This document shows, piece after piece, positions 36,637-44,810 of a DNA stretch of 64,000 nucleotides. The first letter of the stretch is position 1. Every line of letters begins with the position of its first letter. Source of the DNA: Polaribacter irgensii 23-P (GTDB lineage Bacteria > Bacteroidota > Bacteroidia > Flavobacteriales > Flavobacteriaceae). The position numbers were made by a program, and so were the translations under genes. The notes under the pieces are model-generated. The model saw only the letters and a program-made list of their open reading frames with translations. It was not told where the DNA came from and ran no database searches. The stretch covers positions 1,940,842 through 2,004,841 of the forward strand of contig NZ_CH724148.1 of the NCBI RefSeq assembly GCF_000153225.1, given 5' to 3'.

Positions 36637-37137
36637 TTAGTATTCATTGTAGTCAAATTCATCAAAATCTCCAAATTCATCGTCATTGTCATCTTCATCG
36701 ACAAATCCGTCGTCTCGTTTTTCTGCTATAAATTCTTTTTCGGGAGCTTCATCAGGTATTTCACCAACTGTCAAAATAATTTTTGGCAAATCTGGAGTTT
36801 TTTCTTCGGAAACTTCAATAACATCTACATAAAAAGTCCACATTTTTAAGAAGTCGTAGACGTAGATCAATTTGTCATTAACGACAGGTATTATTTCCTT
36901 TAAAAGGCAGTTTTGCATGGAGATACCAGTACCAACTTCTTCCATATTAAATAATGGTATTTCTTCACCTTGCGTCCACTCATCATCTGTTCTGTAGAAA
37001 GACGCCAATTCCTGTCCTTTAAAACCAAAAGACTTTGCAATTGTGCTGTGCAAATCCTCTAAATTTAAATGGCTATCAACTAAAATAGTTCTGATAACAT
37101 CTTTCTTGGTATCTAAAATTACTCTTATTTTATACAT
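36637..37137 (-). CDS. Plasmid pRiA4b ORF-3-like protein (IS1096 TnpR-like)
   Basis: A 166-residue protein of the family named after plasmid pRiA4b ORF-3 and IS1096 TnpR-like passengers. The N-terminal LDTKKDVIRTILVDSHLNLEDLH and the FYRTDDEWTQGEEIP stretch are the family features. The C-terminal tail (about 140-166) is almost entirely Asp/Glu with interspersed Phe and Tyr, an acidic low-complexity end. Despite the mobile-element name, no transposase is nearby and the gene sits in a normal housekeeping context. Function is unknown. It diverges from the thioesterase gene with closely spaced promoters. Confidence 0.85.
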   Translation of the reverse strand: MYKIRVILDTKKDVIRTILVDSHLNLEDLHSTIAKSFGFKGQELASFYRTDDEWTQGEEIPLFNMEEVGTGISMQNCLLKEIIPVVNDKLIYVYDFLKMWTFYVDVIEVSEEKTPDLPKIILTVGEIPDEAPEKEFIAEKRDDGFVDEDDNDDEFGDFDEFDYNEY

Positions 37138-37160
37138 AGAACGCTTTAACTTTTCTGTGA

Positions 37161-37168
37161 CAAAAATA
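37161..37168 (-). promoter_or_regulatory. -7 promoter box of the pRiA4b ORF-3-like gene
   Basis: Minus-strand TATTTTTG (TAnnTTTG), 23 nt before the ATG at 37137. It lies 14 bp from the opposing box at 37183-37190. Confidence 0.55.
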
Positions 37169-37182
37169 CAATTTTTTATGTG

Positions 37183-37190
37183 TATTTTTG
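37183..37190 (+). promoter_or_regulatory. -7 promoter box of the thioesterase-menF operon
   Basis: TATTTTTG (TAnnTTTG), 17 nt before the ATG at 37208. Confidence 0.55.
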
Positions 37191-37207
37191 CACATTAAAG
37201 AATCGGA

Positions 37208-37630
37208 ATGGATAAAACTGCAATTTTACAAAAATTTAATGAGCATTCTAAAAATACGCTCATGGACACACTTGGTATTGAATATATTGCTGTCGGCAGT
37301 GATTTTTTAACAGCACAAATGCCAGTAAATGCTAGAGTACATCAACCATATGGTCAGTTACACGGAGGCGCTACAGCAGCTTTAGCTGAAAGTGTAGGCA
37401 GTGCGGCATCCAATTTTTTTATTGATCAGAAAACGCAGTTTATAAACGGAATTCAACTTTCTATAAATCATATTAAAAGTAAACGAGAAGGGATGGTTTT
37501 TGCAACTGCAAGAAACATTCACAAAGGTAAAACAACGCACCTTTGGGAAGTTCGAATTGTAGACGAAGAGGATCATTTAATCTCCATTGCGAAAATGACG
37601 AATATTGTTTTAAATAGCAGCAAAAAATAA
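37208..37630 (+). CDS. PaaI-type hotdog-fold thioesterase
   Basis: A 140-residue acyl-CoA thioesterase. The signature is HQPYGQLHGGATAALAES, where the HGG and the following acidic residue form the active site of the PaaI/YdiI group. Because the next gene is an isochorismate synthase, the likely substrate is 1,4-dihydroxy-2-naphthoyl-CoA of menaquinone synthesis (YdiI/MenI role). That is an inference from context. It lies 7 bp upstream of the isochorismate synthase gene. Confidence 0.88.
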   Translation: MDKTAILQKFNEHSKNTLMDTLGIEYIAVGSDFLTAQMPVNARVHQPYGQLHGGATAALAESVGSAASNFFIDQKTQFINGIQLSINHIKSKREGMVFATARNIHKGKTTHLWEVRIVDEEDHLISIAKMTNIVLNSSKK

Positions 37631-37637
37631 TTTTAAC

Positions 37638-38699
37638 TTGGTCCAATTACTCAATACTATTAGCACTCAATATCAGCAACAATTGCCTTTTGTAATTTAT
37701 AGAAAGCCGAACGAGAAGGGTGTCTCTGCATTTTTAATGAGGGATGCCGATTTAACTTTCACTACAAATTTTCAAGAAAAAGGGTTTGTATTTGCTCCAT
37801 TTAGCGATTCAGAAAAGGCTATTTTGTTTCGCGAGGATCAAGCCGATTTTGTCTCTGAAGAGCTTTTAACAAGTGCATATAATTTTAAGAATATTGAATT
37901 AGAATCTTTTAATGTATCCAAAGAAAAATATTTAAAAACAGTTGAAAAGGCAATTGATCAAATCATATCTGGTCATCTGAAAAAAGTTGTAATTTCTAGA
38001 GAAGAACTTGTATCTGTTGATAATTTTAGTGTGATTGAAATTTACGAGAAACTACTTTTAACTTATAAAAATGCATTTGTTTACGCATGGTTTCATCCAA
38101 AGGTGGGACTGTGGTTTGGTGCAACTCCAGAAACGTTGTTAAGTATAAACGGAACTGATTTTAGAACCATGTCTCTTGCGGGAACACAGGTTTACAAAGA
38201 ACACGAAAAAGCAGTTTGGAAATCGAAAGAACTAGAAGAGCAACAATTGGTAACTACTTTTATCGAACAGCAGTTAGCCACAGTTGCTACCAATCTAGAA
38301 GTTGAAAAAAGGGAAACTATAAAAGCAGGGAATTTATTACATTTAAGAACGAAGGTCTCCGGAAGTTTAAAAGCGCCTGCAAGTTTAAAAGAATTGATTC
38401 GTGTTTTACATCCAACACCCGCGATCTGCGGGTTGCCAAGAGAAGCAGCACGAAACTTTATTTTCGAGAATGAAAAATACGATAGAAGTTTTTATACTGG
38501 TTTTCTGGGGGAATTGAATTTACAACATTCCAAAGAACAGTCTAAAACGTCAGCGCTTTTTGTAAACTTAAGATGTATGAAGATTAAAAACAAGTTTGCT
38601 TCGGTTTATGTTGGCGGAGGAATTACAAGAGATAGCGACGCTGAAAAAGAGTGGGAGGAAACTGTTTTAAAAACGAAAACAATGAAATGTGCGTTGTAA
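37638..38699 (+). CDS. menF: Isochorismate synthase
   Basis: A 353-residue chorismate-binding enzyme converting chorismate to isochorismate, the first committed step of menaquinone synthesis (or of a siderophore). The typical C-terminal half includes KVVISREE, WFGATPETLL, MSLAGTQVYKE, HPTPAICGLPREAAR and the YVGGGITRDSDAEKEWEE end. The start is a TTG at 37638, seven bases after the thioesterase stop; the first in-frame ATG is far inside the protein, so the TTG is likely. Pairing with a DHNA-CoA-like thioesterase favours menaquinone synthesis over siderophore synthesis. Confidence 0.92.
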   Translation: MVQLLNTISTQYQQQLPFVIYRKPNEKGVSAFLMRDADLTFTTNFQEKGFVFAPFSDSEKAILFREDQADFVSEELLTSAYNFKNIELESFNVSKEKYLKTVEKAIDQIISGHLKKVVISREELVSVDNFSVIEIYEKLLLTYKNAFVYAWFHPKVGLWFGATPETLLSINGTDFRTMSLAGTQVYKEHEKAVWKSKELEEQQLVTTFIEQQLATVATNLEVEKRETIKAGNLLHLRTKVSGSLKAPASLKELIRVLHPTPAICGLPREAARNFIFENEKYDRSFYTGFLGELNLQHSKEQSKTSALFVNLRCMKIKNKFASVYVGGGITRDSDAEKEWEETVLKTKTMKCAL

Positions 38700-38721
38700 G
38701 AATACAGGAATGAAATATAAC

Positions 38722-38757
38722 AAAAAAACCATAAACAGTGTGTTTATGGTTTTTTTG
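38722..38757 (+). terminator. Terminator after menF
   Basis: A 16-bp perfect stem (38722-38737 with 38741-38756; core CCATAAACA/TGTTTATGG) with a 3-nt loop and T tail. Confidence 0.85.
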
Positions 38758-38856
38758 TGTAAAGTTATTTTTGAACTGTAATTGGTTTTAAAAATGCCAT
38801 TAAAAAATTAAGTGCTCTTTAAGTCTAACAGGCTAAGCCTTTCATGCCATTAATTT

Positions 38857-39225
38857 TTAGATATCTTCAAAAGAAATATCTGTAAAATTTTCAGTGGTAT
38901 GTGATTCTTCTGACTCCGTAGAAGGGTCTTCTTTCTTAAAGTCTTTTTGGTGCCGTTCGCTAATTACTTCATCCCCTTTTTCATTGATGATATAATCTGT
39001 GGCTTTTTTCAACATTTCATGAAAGTCTGTAAAATCTTCCTTGTACAAATATATCTTATGCTTTTGATAATGGAACGTGCCATCATCATGTGTAAATTTT
39101 TTACTTTCTGTAACCGTCAAGTAATAATCGTCTGCTTTTGTCGCTCTTACGTCAAAAAAATACGTTCTTCTTCCTGCTCTTAATACCTGTGAAAAAATTT
39201 CCTCTTGTTCAACTCTCTCTGCCAT
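38857..39225 (-). CDS. PUR-family DNA/RNA-binding protein (DUF3276)
   Basis: A 122-residue protein of the DUF3276 group, the bacterial version of the PUR-alpha nucleic acid-binding fold. The RAGRRTYFFDVRATKADDYYLTVTESKK segment contains the glycine and aromatic positions seen in PUR repeats, and the KIYLYKEDFTDF stretch follows. The C-terminal part (about 95-122) is acidic and Ser/Thr-rich, probably disordered. The target (DNA or RNA) is not known. It sits 80 bp upstream of the ABC exporter gene in the same direction. Confidence 0.87.
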   Translation of the reverse strand: MAERVEQEEIFSQVLRAGRRTYFFDVRATKADDYYLTVTESKKFTHDDGTFHYQKHKIYLYKEDFTDFHEMLKKATDYIINEKGDEVISERHQKDFKKEDPSTESEESHTTENFTDISFEDI

Positions 39226-39306
39226 GCTCTTTGATATCGTGATTGTATAAATCGTTTATTTCTACTAACAAATCTAATAAAATATTTTACGCAGCAATGT
39301 TAAAGA

Positions 39307-41061
39307 TTAATTTTCTTTTTCTAAAAGTTGTTGATCGTGTAATTCTTTATAGTATCCAGCTGTGTTTATAAGCTGATTATGAGTTCCTTGCTGTATAATT
39401 TCTCCTTGCTCTAAAATAATAATTTTGTCTGCGTTTTTGGCAGAAGAAATACGATGACTGATGATAAAGGTAGTTTTGTTTTTAGAAACCTTTTTTAAGT
39501 TTGTTAAAATACGTTCCTCTGTCTCTGTATCCACAGCAGACAAGCAGTCATCGAAAATTAATATTTTTGGATTTTTAATGATTGCTCTGGCGATGGAAAC
39601 ACGTTGTTTTTGTCCTCCTGAAAGGGTCACTCCACGTTCTCCTAAAACAGTTTTATACCCATTTGGAAAGTCAATAATATTGTTGTGCACTACTGCATCT
39701 TTTGCTGCTTGTACGATCTCGTTATCAGTTGCATCTTCCTTACCAAATTTTATGTTGTTGCTAATGCTTTCAGAAAATAAAAAAGGATCCTGGGGAACAA
39801 AACCAATTTGATTTCTTAAATCATTTAAATTGAGGCTTTCAATTGGATTTTGGTCCATGAGAATGCTTCCTACTTTAGTATCGTATAACCGTGCAATAAG
39901 TTCTATAATTGTAGATTTTCCAGCTCCTGTTTTTCCTAAAATAGCCACAGTTTCTCCTGCTTGGGCCAAAAAGGAAACATTTTTCAAAGCGGTAATATTC
40001 GTGTCATCGTAGGTGAACGTTACATTTTTGAACTCTACTTTACCTTGTAAAACTGTCGGTGCTGTGTTGTAGTTCTGAATTTCTGGTACCTGTCGTAAAA
40101 ATTCATTAATTCTTAGTTGAGAGGCTTCTGCTTGCTGTATCATGGAAGTGACCCATCCAACTACTGCTACTGGCCATGTTAGAATATTTATATACAACAT
40201 AAATTCAATAATAGTTCCTATTTGAATTTCATTATTGATGTATTGTTGTCCGCCAACATAAATTACAATAATGTTACTGATTCCTATCAATAAAATCATC
40301 AAAGGAAAAAATAAAGCATTTGCTTGTTGGAGATGGATGTTTTTTTCTTTGCTTTTGTCTGCAATTTCATCAAAATCTTTGATAATAGATTTTTCAATTC
40401 CATAGGACTTCACAACGCTAATACCGGAAAAAAACTCTTGATTAAAGGTGGTTAATTTTGATAAGTATTCTTGCACAATGCTACTTCTTTTATGAATGAC
40501 CTTGCTTAAAGTGAAAATAGCAATTGATAAAAGAGGAAATGGAAATAGGGTGTACATTGTTAATTTAACATCTATCTGTATCATCTGTGTAAACCCAACA
40601 ACGAGAAGTACAATGATATTCATGGTATACATAACTGCGGGACCTACATACATTCTTACTTTAGAAACATCTTCAGAGATTCTATTCATTAAATCTCCTG
40701 TTCTATTTTTCTTGTAAAAATTCAGGGATAGTCTCTGATATTGGTGATAAATCTCATTTTTAAGATCGAATTCAATCAAACGGGAAGTTACAATGATCGT
40801 TTGGCGCATGAGAAAAGTGAAGAATCCGGCGAGCACTGCAACCCCAATTAGCAATAGAACGTTCATTAAAAGTTCATGTTCTACCAACTTGAGATCGGTA
40901 ATTGTTCCATTTTGATAATCTTCAACAATATTTAAAGATTCTCCCACAATTTGGGGTACTTTTAATGCTAATAACTTCGATAATACGGTTATAGAGATAC
41001 CTATTATTAACCGCCACTTGTATTTAATAAAATATTTATTTATGTATTTTAGAGCTTTCAA
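39307..41061 (-). CDS. ABC exporter (fused membrane and ATPase domains)
   Basis: A 584-residue half-transporter of the MdlB/MsbA type. The N-terminal transmembrane part (about 1-320) has six helices. The ATPase domain follows: Walker A ILGKTGAGKST, Q-loop FVPQDPFLFSESI, signature LSGGQKQR, Walker B KILIFDDCLSAVD and the H-loop ISHR. It probably acts as a homodimer or pairs with a separate half-transporter. The exported substrate (lipid, peptide or drug) cannot be told from sequence. It diverges from nusB. Confidence 0.92.
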   Translation of the reverse strand: MKALKYINKYFIKYKWRLIIGISITVLSKLLALKVPQIVGESLNIVEDYQNGTITDLKLVEHELLMNVLLLIGVAVLAGFFTFLMRQTIIVTSRLIEFDLKNEIYHQYQRLSLNFYKKNRTGDLMNRISEDVSKVRMYVGPAVMYTMNIIVLLVVGFTQMIQIDVKLTMYTLFPFPLLSIAIFTLSKVIHKRSSIVQEYLSKLTTFNQEFFSGISVVKSYGIEKSIIKDFDEIADKSKEKNIHLQQANALFFPLMILLIGISNIIVIYVGGQQYINNEIQIGTIIEFMLYINILTWPVAVVGWVTSMIQQAEASQLRINEFLRQVPEIQNYNTAPTVLQGKVEFKNVTFTYDDTNITALKNVSFLAQAGETVAILGKTGAGKSTIIELIARLYDTKVGSILMDQNPIESLNLNDLRNQIGFVPQDPFLFSESISNNIKFGKEDATDNEIVQAAKDAVVHNNIIDFPNGYKTVLGERGVTLSGGQKQRVSIARAIIKNPKILIFDDCLSAVDTETEERILTNLKKVSKNKTTFIISHRISSAKNADKIIILEQGEIIQQGTHNQLINTAGYYKELHDQQLLEKEN

Positions 41062-41258
41062 TTTAGAGAAAAAATTTTAAATAATAAAAGAGAGATTTTC
41101 AGAAATATTTTTTTTTAAAAAACCAGGAAAAACATTTTTTTCTGAGCTACGAAGATACATTTTTATATAGAATCTAACCTCCATTAAAGTATGGTTCAAT
41201 CGCAGAAATAAAATATTAAAAGAATTTAATATAGATGCTTAATTAAACATAAATTAAT

Positions 41259-41266
41259 TATTTTTG
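41259..41266 (+). promoter_or_regulatory. -7 promoter box of the nusB operon
   Basis: TATTTTTG (TAnnTTTG) with the nusB ATG about 50 nt downstream. Confidence 0.5.
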
Positions 41267-41317
41267 TGATCCAATAACTAACACAACTATTTTATTTACT
41301 AAAAGTTCTTTAAAAAA

Positions 41318-42256
41318 ATGATAAACAGGAGACATATTAGAGTAAAAGTAATGCAATCTGTTTACGCGATGCTACAATCTCATGATGATGACGTTATTAA
41401 TGAAGAAAAATTCTTAAAGCATAGTGTTCTAAAAATGTTTGATCTCTATGTGTTGAACATTCAATTATTAGTAGCTGTTCAGAAATTAGCCGCAAAAAAA
41501 ATAGCGCTTTCTAAAAATAAGATACTTGCTACTGCCTCCGATTTAAATCCAAACATTAAATTTATTCAGAACAAACTAATTCACACAATCTCAGAGAGCA
41601 TTAGTCTAGAGGGGTATGTTGAATTAAATAAGTTGAATAACTGGGAGGAGGACGATGAATATGTGAAAATTATTTTTGAAGCGTTGCTTAAAAGTGATTT
41701 TTATGAAACGTATTTAGCGAATAAAGAGGACTCTTTTAAAATAGATAAAGATTTTGTAGTTGATTTTTTTAGGGAAATCATTGCTCCAAATGAAAAGTTA
41801 GCAGAGTATTATGAAGACCACATGATTTCTTGGGTTGATGACATTCCATTTGTAAATACATGGGTGGTAAAAACCTTAAGCAAACAAAAGCCAACGGGAT
41901 TATTTGTATTGGGATCTCTATATAAGGACAAAGATGATGAGGAATTTGTTTCGAAACTCTTTAGGAAAACAGTTTTAAAACAAGCTGATTATGAGCCAAT
42001 GATTGCTGAAAAAACACCAAACTGGGAGTCTGATAGAATTGCGGGAATAGATATGATATTGATTAAAATGGCAATTGCAGAGTTTCTTAATTTTTCGTCT
42101 ATACCAACAAAGGTCACGATAAACGAATACATAGAAATTTCCAAAGATTATTCAACTTCAAGGAGTAGCTTTTTTATAAATGGCGTTTTAGATAAAATAG
42201 CTAAAGAATTTATAGCCGATAAAAAGATTGTAAAAATTGGCAGAGGGCTTATTTAA
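41318..42256 (+). CDS. nusB: Transcription antitermination protein NusB (long Bacteroidota form)
   Basis: A 312-residue protein whose ends are NusB-like. The N-terminal RRHIRVKVMQSVYAM and the C-terminal NWESDRIAGIDMILIKMAIAEFLNFSSIP, TKVTINEYIEISKDYSTSRSSFFINGVLD match the NusB fold used in the rRNA antitermination complex. The middle insertion (about 40-200) makes it twice the length of E. coli NusB, as is usual in Flavobacteriia. It heads the cluster nusB-DUF1573-yajC-ybbR-coaE. Confidence 0.94.
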   Translation: MINRRHIRVKVMQSVYAMLQSHDDDVINEEKFLKHSVLKMFDLYVLNIQLLVAVQKLAAKKIALSKNKILATASDLNPNIKFIQNKLIHTISESISLEGYVELNKLNNWEEDDEYVKIIFEALLKSDFYETYLANKEDSFKIDKDFVVDFFREIIAPNEKLAEYYEDHMISWVDDIPFVNTWVVKTLSKQKPTGLFVLGSLYKDKDDEEFVSKLFRKTVLKQADYEPMIAEKTPNWESDRIAGIDMILIKMAIAEFLNFSSIPTKVTINEYIEISKDYSTSRSSFFINGVLDKIAKEFIADKKIVKIGRGLI

Positions 42257-42286
42257 TTTATTAATTTTACACTCAAAATAGTCAAA

Positions 42287-42751
42287 ATGAAAAAAATAAT
42301 AACAGTATTTGTGCTCGCAATAGCAACGACATTCATAATTTCTTGCGGAAAGAAAAGCGCGTCGGCAAAAGTAAATAAAGAAAATGTTGAAAATGCAAAG
42401 TCTCGAGATGCAGCGATTGAGAGAGAAGTCGCTTCTATTTCTTTAGATAAGAGAGAATATGATTTTGGAACTGTTGCGGAAGGAGACATCGTTGAAACGA
42501 TCTTTATGGTAACAAATTCCGGTACAGTAGACTTGGTAATTACCAATGCAAAAGGTTCTTGTGGTTGTACCGTTCCTGTGTGGCCAAAAGCACCCATCAA
42601 GCCGGGAGAAATCGGAGAAGTCGCCGTGAAATTTAATACATCAGGGAAACCAAATAGACAAATGAAAACAGTGACTTTAACTACAAATACAGCCTCTGGA
42701 AGAGAAGTATTAACATTAAGAGGTTCAGTAACACCAAAAGCAAAAATATAA
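42287..42751 (+). CDS. DUF1573 lipoprotein
   Basis: A 154-residue lipoprotein. The signal ends in FIISC with a lipobox cysteine at about residue 20. The DUF1573 domain is seen in REYDFGTVAEGD, FMVTNSGTVDLVITNAKGSC, GCTVPVWPKAP and GEIGEVAVKFNTSGK. The function of the domain is unknown. It lies 30 bp after nusB and 2 bp before yajC, so it is part of that operon. The other copy is at 8259-8663; the two share the GSCGCTVP/SSCGCTVP core but differ at the N-terminus (lipoprotein against plain secreted form). Confidence 0.88.
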   Translation: MKKIITVFVLAIATTFIISCGKKSASAKVNKENVENAKSRDAAIEREVASISLDKREYDFGTVAEGDIVETIFMVTNSGTVDLVITNAKGSCGCTVPVWPKAPIKPGEIGEVAVKFNTSGKPNRQMKTVTLTTNTASGREVLTLRGSVTPKAKI

Positions 42752-42753
42752 AG

Positions 42754-43071
42754 ATGTTCTACACAATTTTTTTACAATTCGACGCAGCAAGTTTAACAAG
42801 TATGCTGCCTTTTGCAGCAATGATTTTAGTTTTATATTTTTTTATGATACGGCCTCAGATGAAGCGCCAAAAGAAAGAAAAAACTTTTCAAGCAGAGATT
42901 AAAACAGGTGCCAAAGTGGTCACTGCCAGTGGTATTCACGGAAAAATAACAGAAGTAAATACAACAGACAAAACCATTACAATCGAAACAGGTGCAGGGA
43001 AAATTAAATTTGAGAGTTCTGTAATTTCAATGGAATTAAGCCAAAGATATGCCGCGCCAGTAAAAAAATAA
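42754..43071 (+). CDS. yajC: Preprotein translocase subunit YajC
   Basis: A 105-residue inner-membrane protein with one helix (about 17-33), followed by RPQMKRQKKEK and a small beta domain. The MIRPQMKRQKK sequence is the YajC hallmark. YajC associates with SecDF in the Sec translocase. Here it is found with nusB, DUF1573, ybbR and coaE, not with secDF. A terminator with a TTCG loop follows. Confidence 0.94.
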   Translation: MFYTIFLQFDAASLTSMLPFAAMILVLYFFMIRPQMKRQKKEKTFQAEIKTGAKVVTASGIHGKITEVNTTDKTITIETGAGKIKFESSVISMELSQRYAAPVKK

Positions 43072-43089
43072 TTTATTTGTAACCAACTT

Positions 43090-43128
43090 AAAGTGAGTAT
43101 TGTCTTTCGAGACAGTACTCACTTTTTT
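43090..43128 (+). terminator. Terminator after yajC
   Basis: The outer stem AAAGTGAGTA/TACTCACTTT (43090-43099 with 43116-43125) stacks on an inner TGTCT/AGACA stem closed by a TTCG tetraloop; a T run follows. It would end the nusB-DUF1573-yajC unit. Confidence 0.85.
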
Positions 43129-43171
43129 ATTTGTCTGCTTTTTTGTAAATTGCATCTTATAAAAATTACCC

Positions 43172-44110
43172 TTGAAACTGAAAAGAAAAGTACCGAAAAC
43201 ATTTGTAAGCTTTTTATTGGCATCTATTCTTATTTGGCTTTTAATAACACTATCTAAAGAATATACTGTCAGTGTTAATTTTCCAATATCTTATGTTCAA
43301 ATTGCACAAAATAAATTATTACAAGATTCTTTTACAAAAGAATTAGAAATTGTTCTAAAAGCAACAGGTTTTAAAATACTAAAAACAAGATTTAATACAA
43401 AAAAGATTGAAATAAGCGCTAGTAGGTTGCTTAAAAAAAAGAAAACTAGATATTACGTACTTATTAAACCTCAAAAACAACAAATTCAAAAGCAATTGCC
43501 TTCTGGAATTATTTTACAAGATATTATAGCAGACACTTTATTTTTTAATGTGGAAAGTCTGGCTACTAAAAAATTAGCGTTGAAACCAAATTTAAAATTA
43601 CAGTACCATGTAGGCTATGATCTTTCGGAAAAGATTAGAGTAGAACCCGACAGTATTTTTGTTTCAGGACCAGAAAATTATATTTCTTCAGTAACGAGTA
43701 TTGATCTTATGCAGATTTCTTTAGAAGATATTAAAATGGATTTTACCCAAAAAGTAAGCGTACAAATTCCAACAGGAATTAAGAATTTAAAATTTGAAGC
43801 GCAAGAAATAACAATTTCAGGAAAAATAGAAAAGTTTACAGAGGGAATCTTTGAGGTGCAATACAAAATAATTAACGTTCCAAAGGGACTGGTAATTAAT
43901 ACGCTTTCAAAAAAAATACAAGTTACTTTTATTGTGGGCTTGTCTAATTTCAATAAACTAAGTGAAAACTCTTTTCAGATTGTTTGTGATTATGCAGCTT
44001 CTAAAGAAAGTAATTTGGGTTATTTAATCCCAAAATTACTACACAAACCTTCCGAAATAAAAAGTTATAAAATGGTGCCTAACAAAATAGATTTTTTAAT
44101 CCAGAATTAA
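43172..44110 (+). CDS. YbbR-like domain protein
   Basis: A 312-residue single-pass membrane protein: one N-terminal helix (about 9-26, VSFLLASILIWLLITLS), then YbbR/CdaR-type beta repeats with VEPDSIFVSGPENYISSVTSI. In Firmicutes such proteins regulate c-di-AMP cyclase; no diadenylate cyclase gene is in this window. The start is a TTG at 43172 with no ATG that would keep the membrane helix. It ends one base before coaE begins, so the two are coupled. Confidence 0.85.
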   Translation: MKLKRKVPKTFVSFLLASILIWLLITLSKEYTVSVNFPISYVQIAQNKLLQDSFTKELEIVLKATGFKILKTRFNTKKIEISASRLLKKKKTRYYVLIKPQKQQIQKQLPSGIILQDIIADTLFFNVESLATKKLALKPNLKLQYHVGYDLSEKIRVEPDSIFVSGPENYISSVTSIDLMQISLEDIKMDFTQKVSVQIPTGIKNLKFEAQEITISGKIEKFTEGIFEVQYKIINVPKGLVINTLSKKIQVTFIVGLSNFNKLSENSFQIVCDYAASKESNLGYLIPKLLHKPSEIKSYKMVPNKIDFLIQN

Positions 44111-44111
44111 A

Positions 44112-44702
44112 ATGATAATTGGTTTAACAGGTGGTATCGGCAGTGGAAAAACAACAGTCGCAAAACTATTCGAAAAGTTTGATAAAGTTGCCGTGTATGT
44201 CGCCGATGTTGAAGCCAAGAGAATTATGAATTCATGTAAGATTGTTCAAAAGAAATTGATAGAGGCTTTTGGGCCAGAGACATTCTTACAGAATGAAATT
44301 AACAAAGAGTATCTTGGAAGTATCGTGTTTAATAACCGAAAAAAATTAGACCTGTTAAATCGTATTGTGCATCCCGCTGTGCATAAAGATTTTGAAGGTT
44401 ATGTTTTTAAAAACAAGGATAAAATGTACATCGTGTACGAAAGTGCAATTTTATTTGAAAGCAGAAAAACAAAAAAGTTTGACTTTTTAATATCTGTTTT
44501 TGTAGCTGTTGAGGAACGGATAAAAAGGGTTGTTGAGCGAGATAAAACATCAAAAAAAGCAGTACTAGCTCGTGTTAATTCACAATGGAGAGAGGACAAG
44601 AAAATTCTTTTATCCAATTATGTTATTTACAATACCACACTTAAAAGCACGGAAGATCAAGTGCAATACATCCATAATATTTTAACAAAAAAGCAAGCCT
44701 AA
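44112..44702 (+). CDS. coaE: Dephospho-CoA kinase
   Basis: A 196-residue P-loop kinase that adds the 3'-phosphate in the last step of coenzyme A synthesis. Walker A is GLTGGIGSGKTT at the extreme N-terminus, followed by VYVADVEAKRI (the family has a D-x-D/I region here) and the lid segment with VEERIKRVVERD. The C-terminal part has YVIYNTT. Length matches the family. It follows ybbR directly. Confidence 0.95.
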   Translation: MIIGLTGGIGSGKTTVAKLFEKFDKVAVYVADVEAKRIMNSCKIVQKKLIEAFGPETFLQNEINKEYLGSIVFNNRKKLDLLNRIVHPAVHKDFEGYVFKNKDKMYIVYESAILFESRKTKKFDFLISVFVAVEERIKRVVERDKTSKKAVLARVNSQWREDKKILLSNYVIYNTTLKSTEDQVQYIHNILTKKQA

Positions 44703-44799
44703 ATTTCGTAAAACTCGTTTTATTTGTTAATTAATTCTTAAAATTCCATTCTATTCTTTAATTTATTTTAAAACCAATAATTACAAACTCTGAAAGTAG

Positions 44800-44807
44800 T
44801 AGATTTG
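44800..44807 (+). promoter_or_regulatory. -7 promoter box at the sensor kinase start
   Basis: TAGATTTG (TAnnTTTG) ends 3 nt before the ATG at 44811. A TTG codon inside the box at 44805 can be read as an alternative start but lies upstream of any plausible transcript start. Confidence 0.5.
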
Positions 44808-44810
44808 GGA

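Noticed and set aside
36637..37137. The pRiA4b ORF-3/IS1096 TnpR family name as a sign of a mobile element
   Set aside because: No transposase, terminal repeats or compositional break surround it; the family is widespread on chromosomes.
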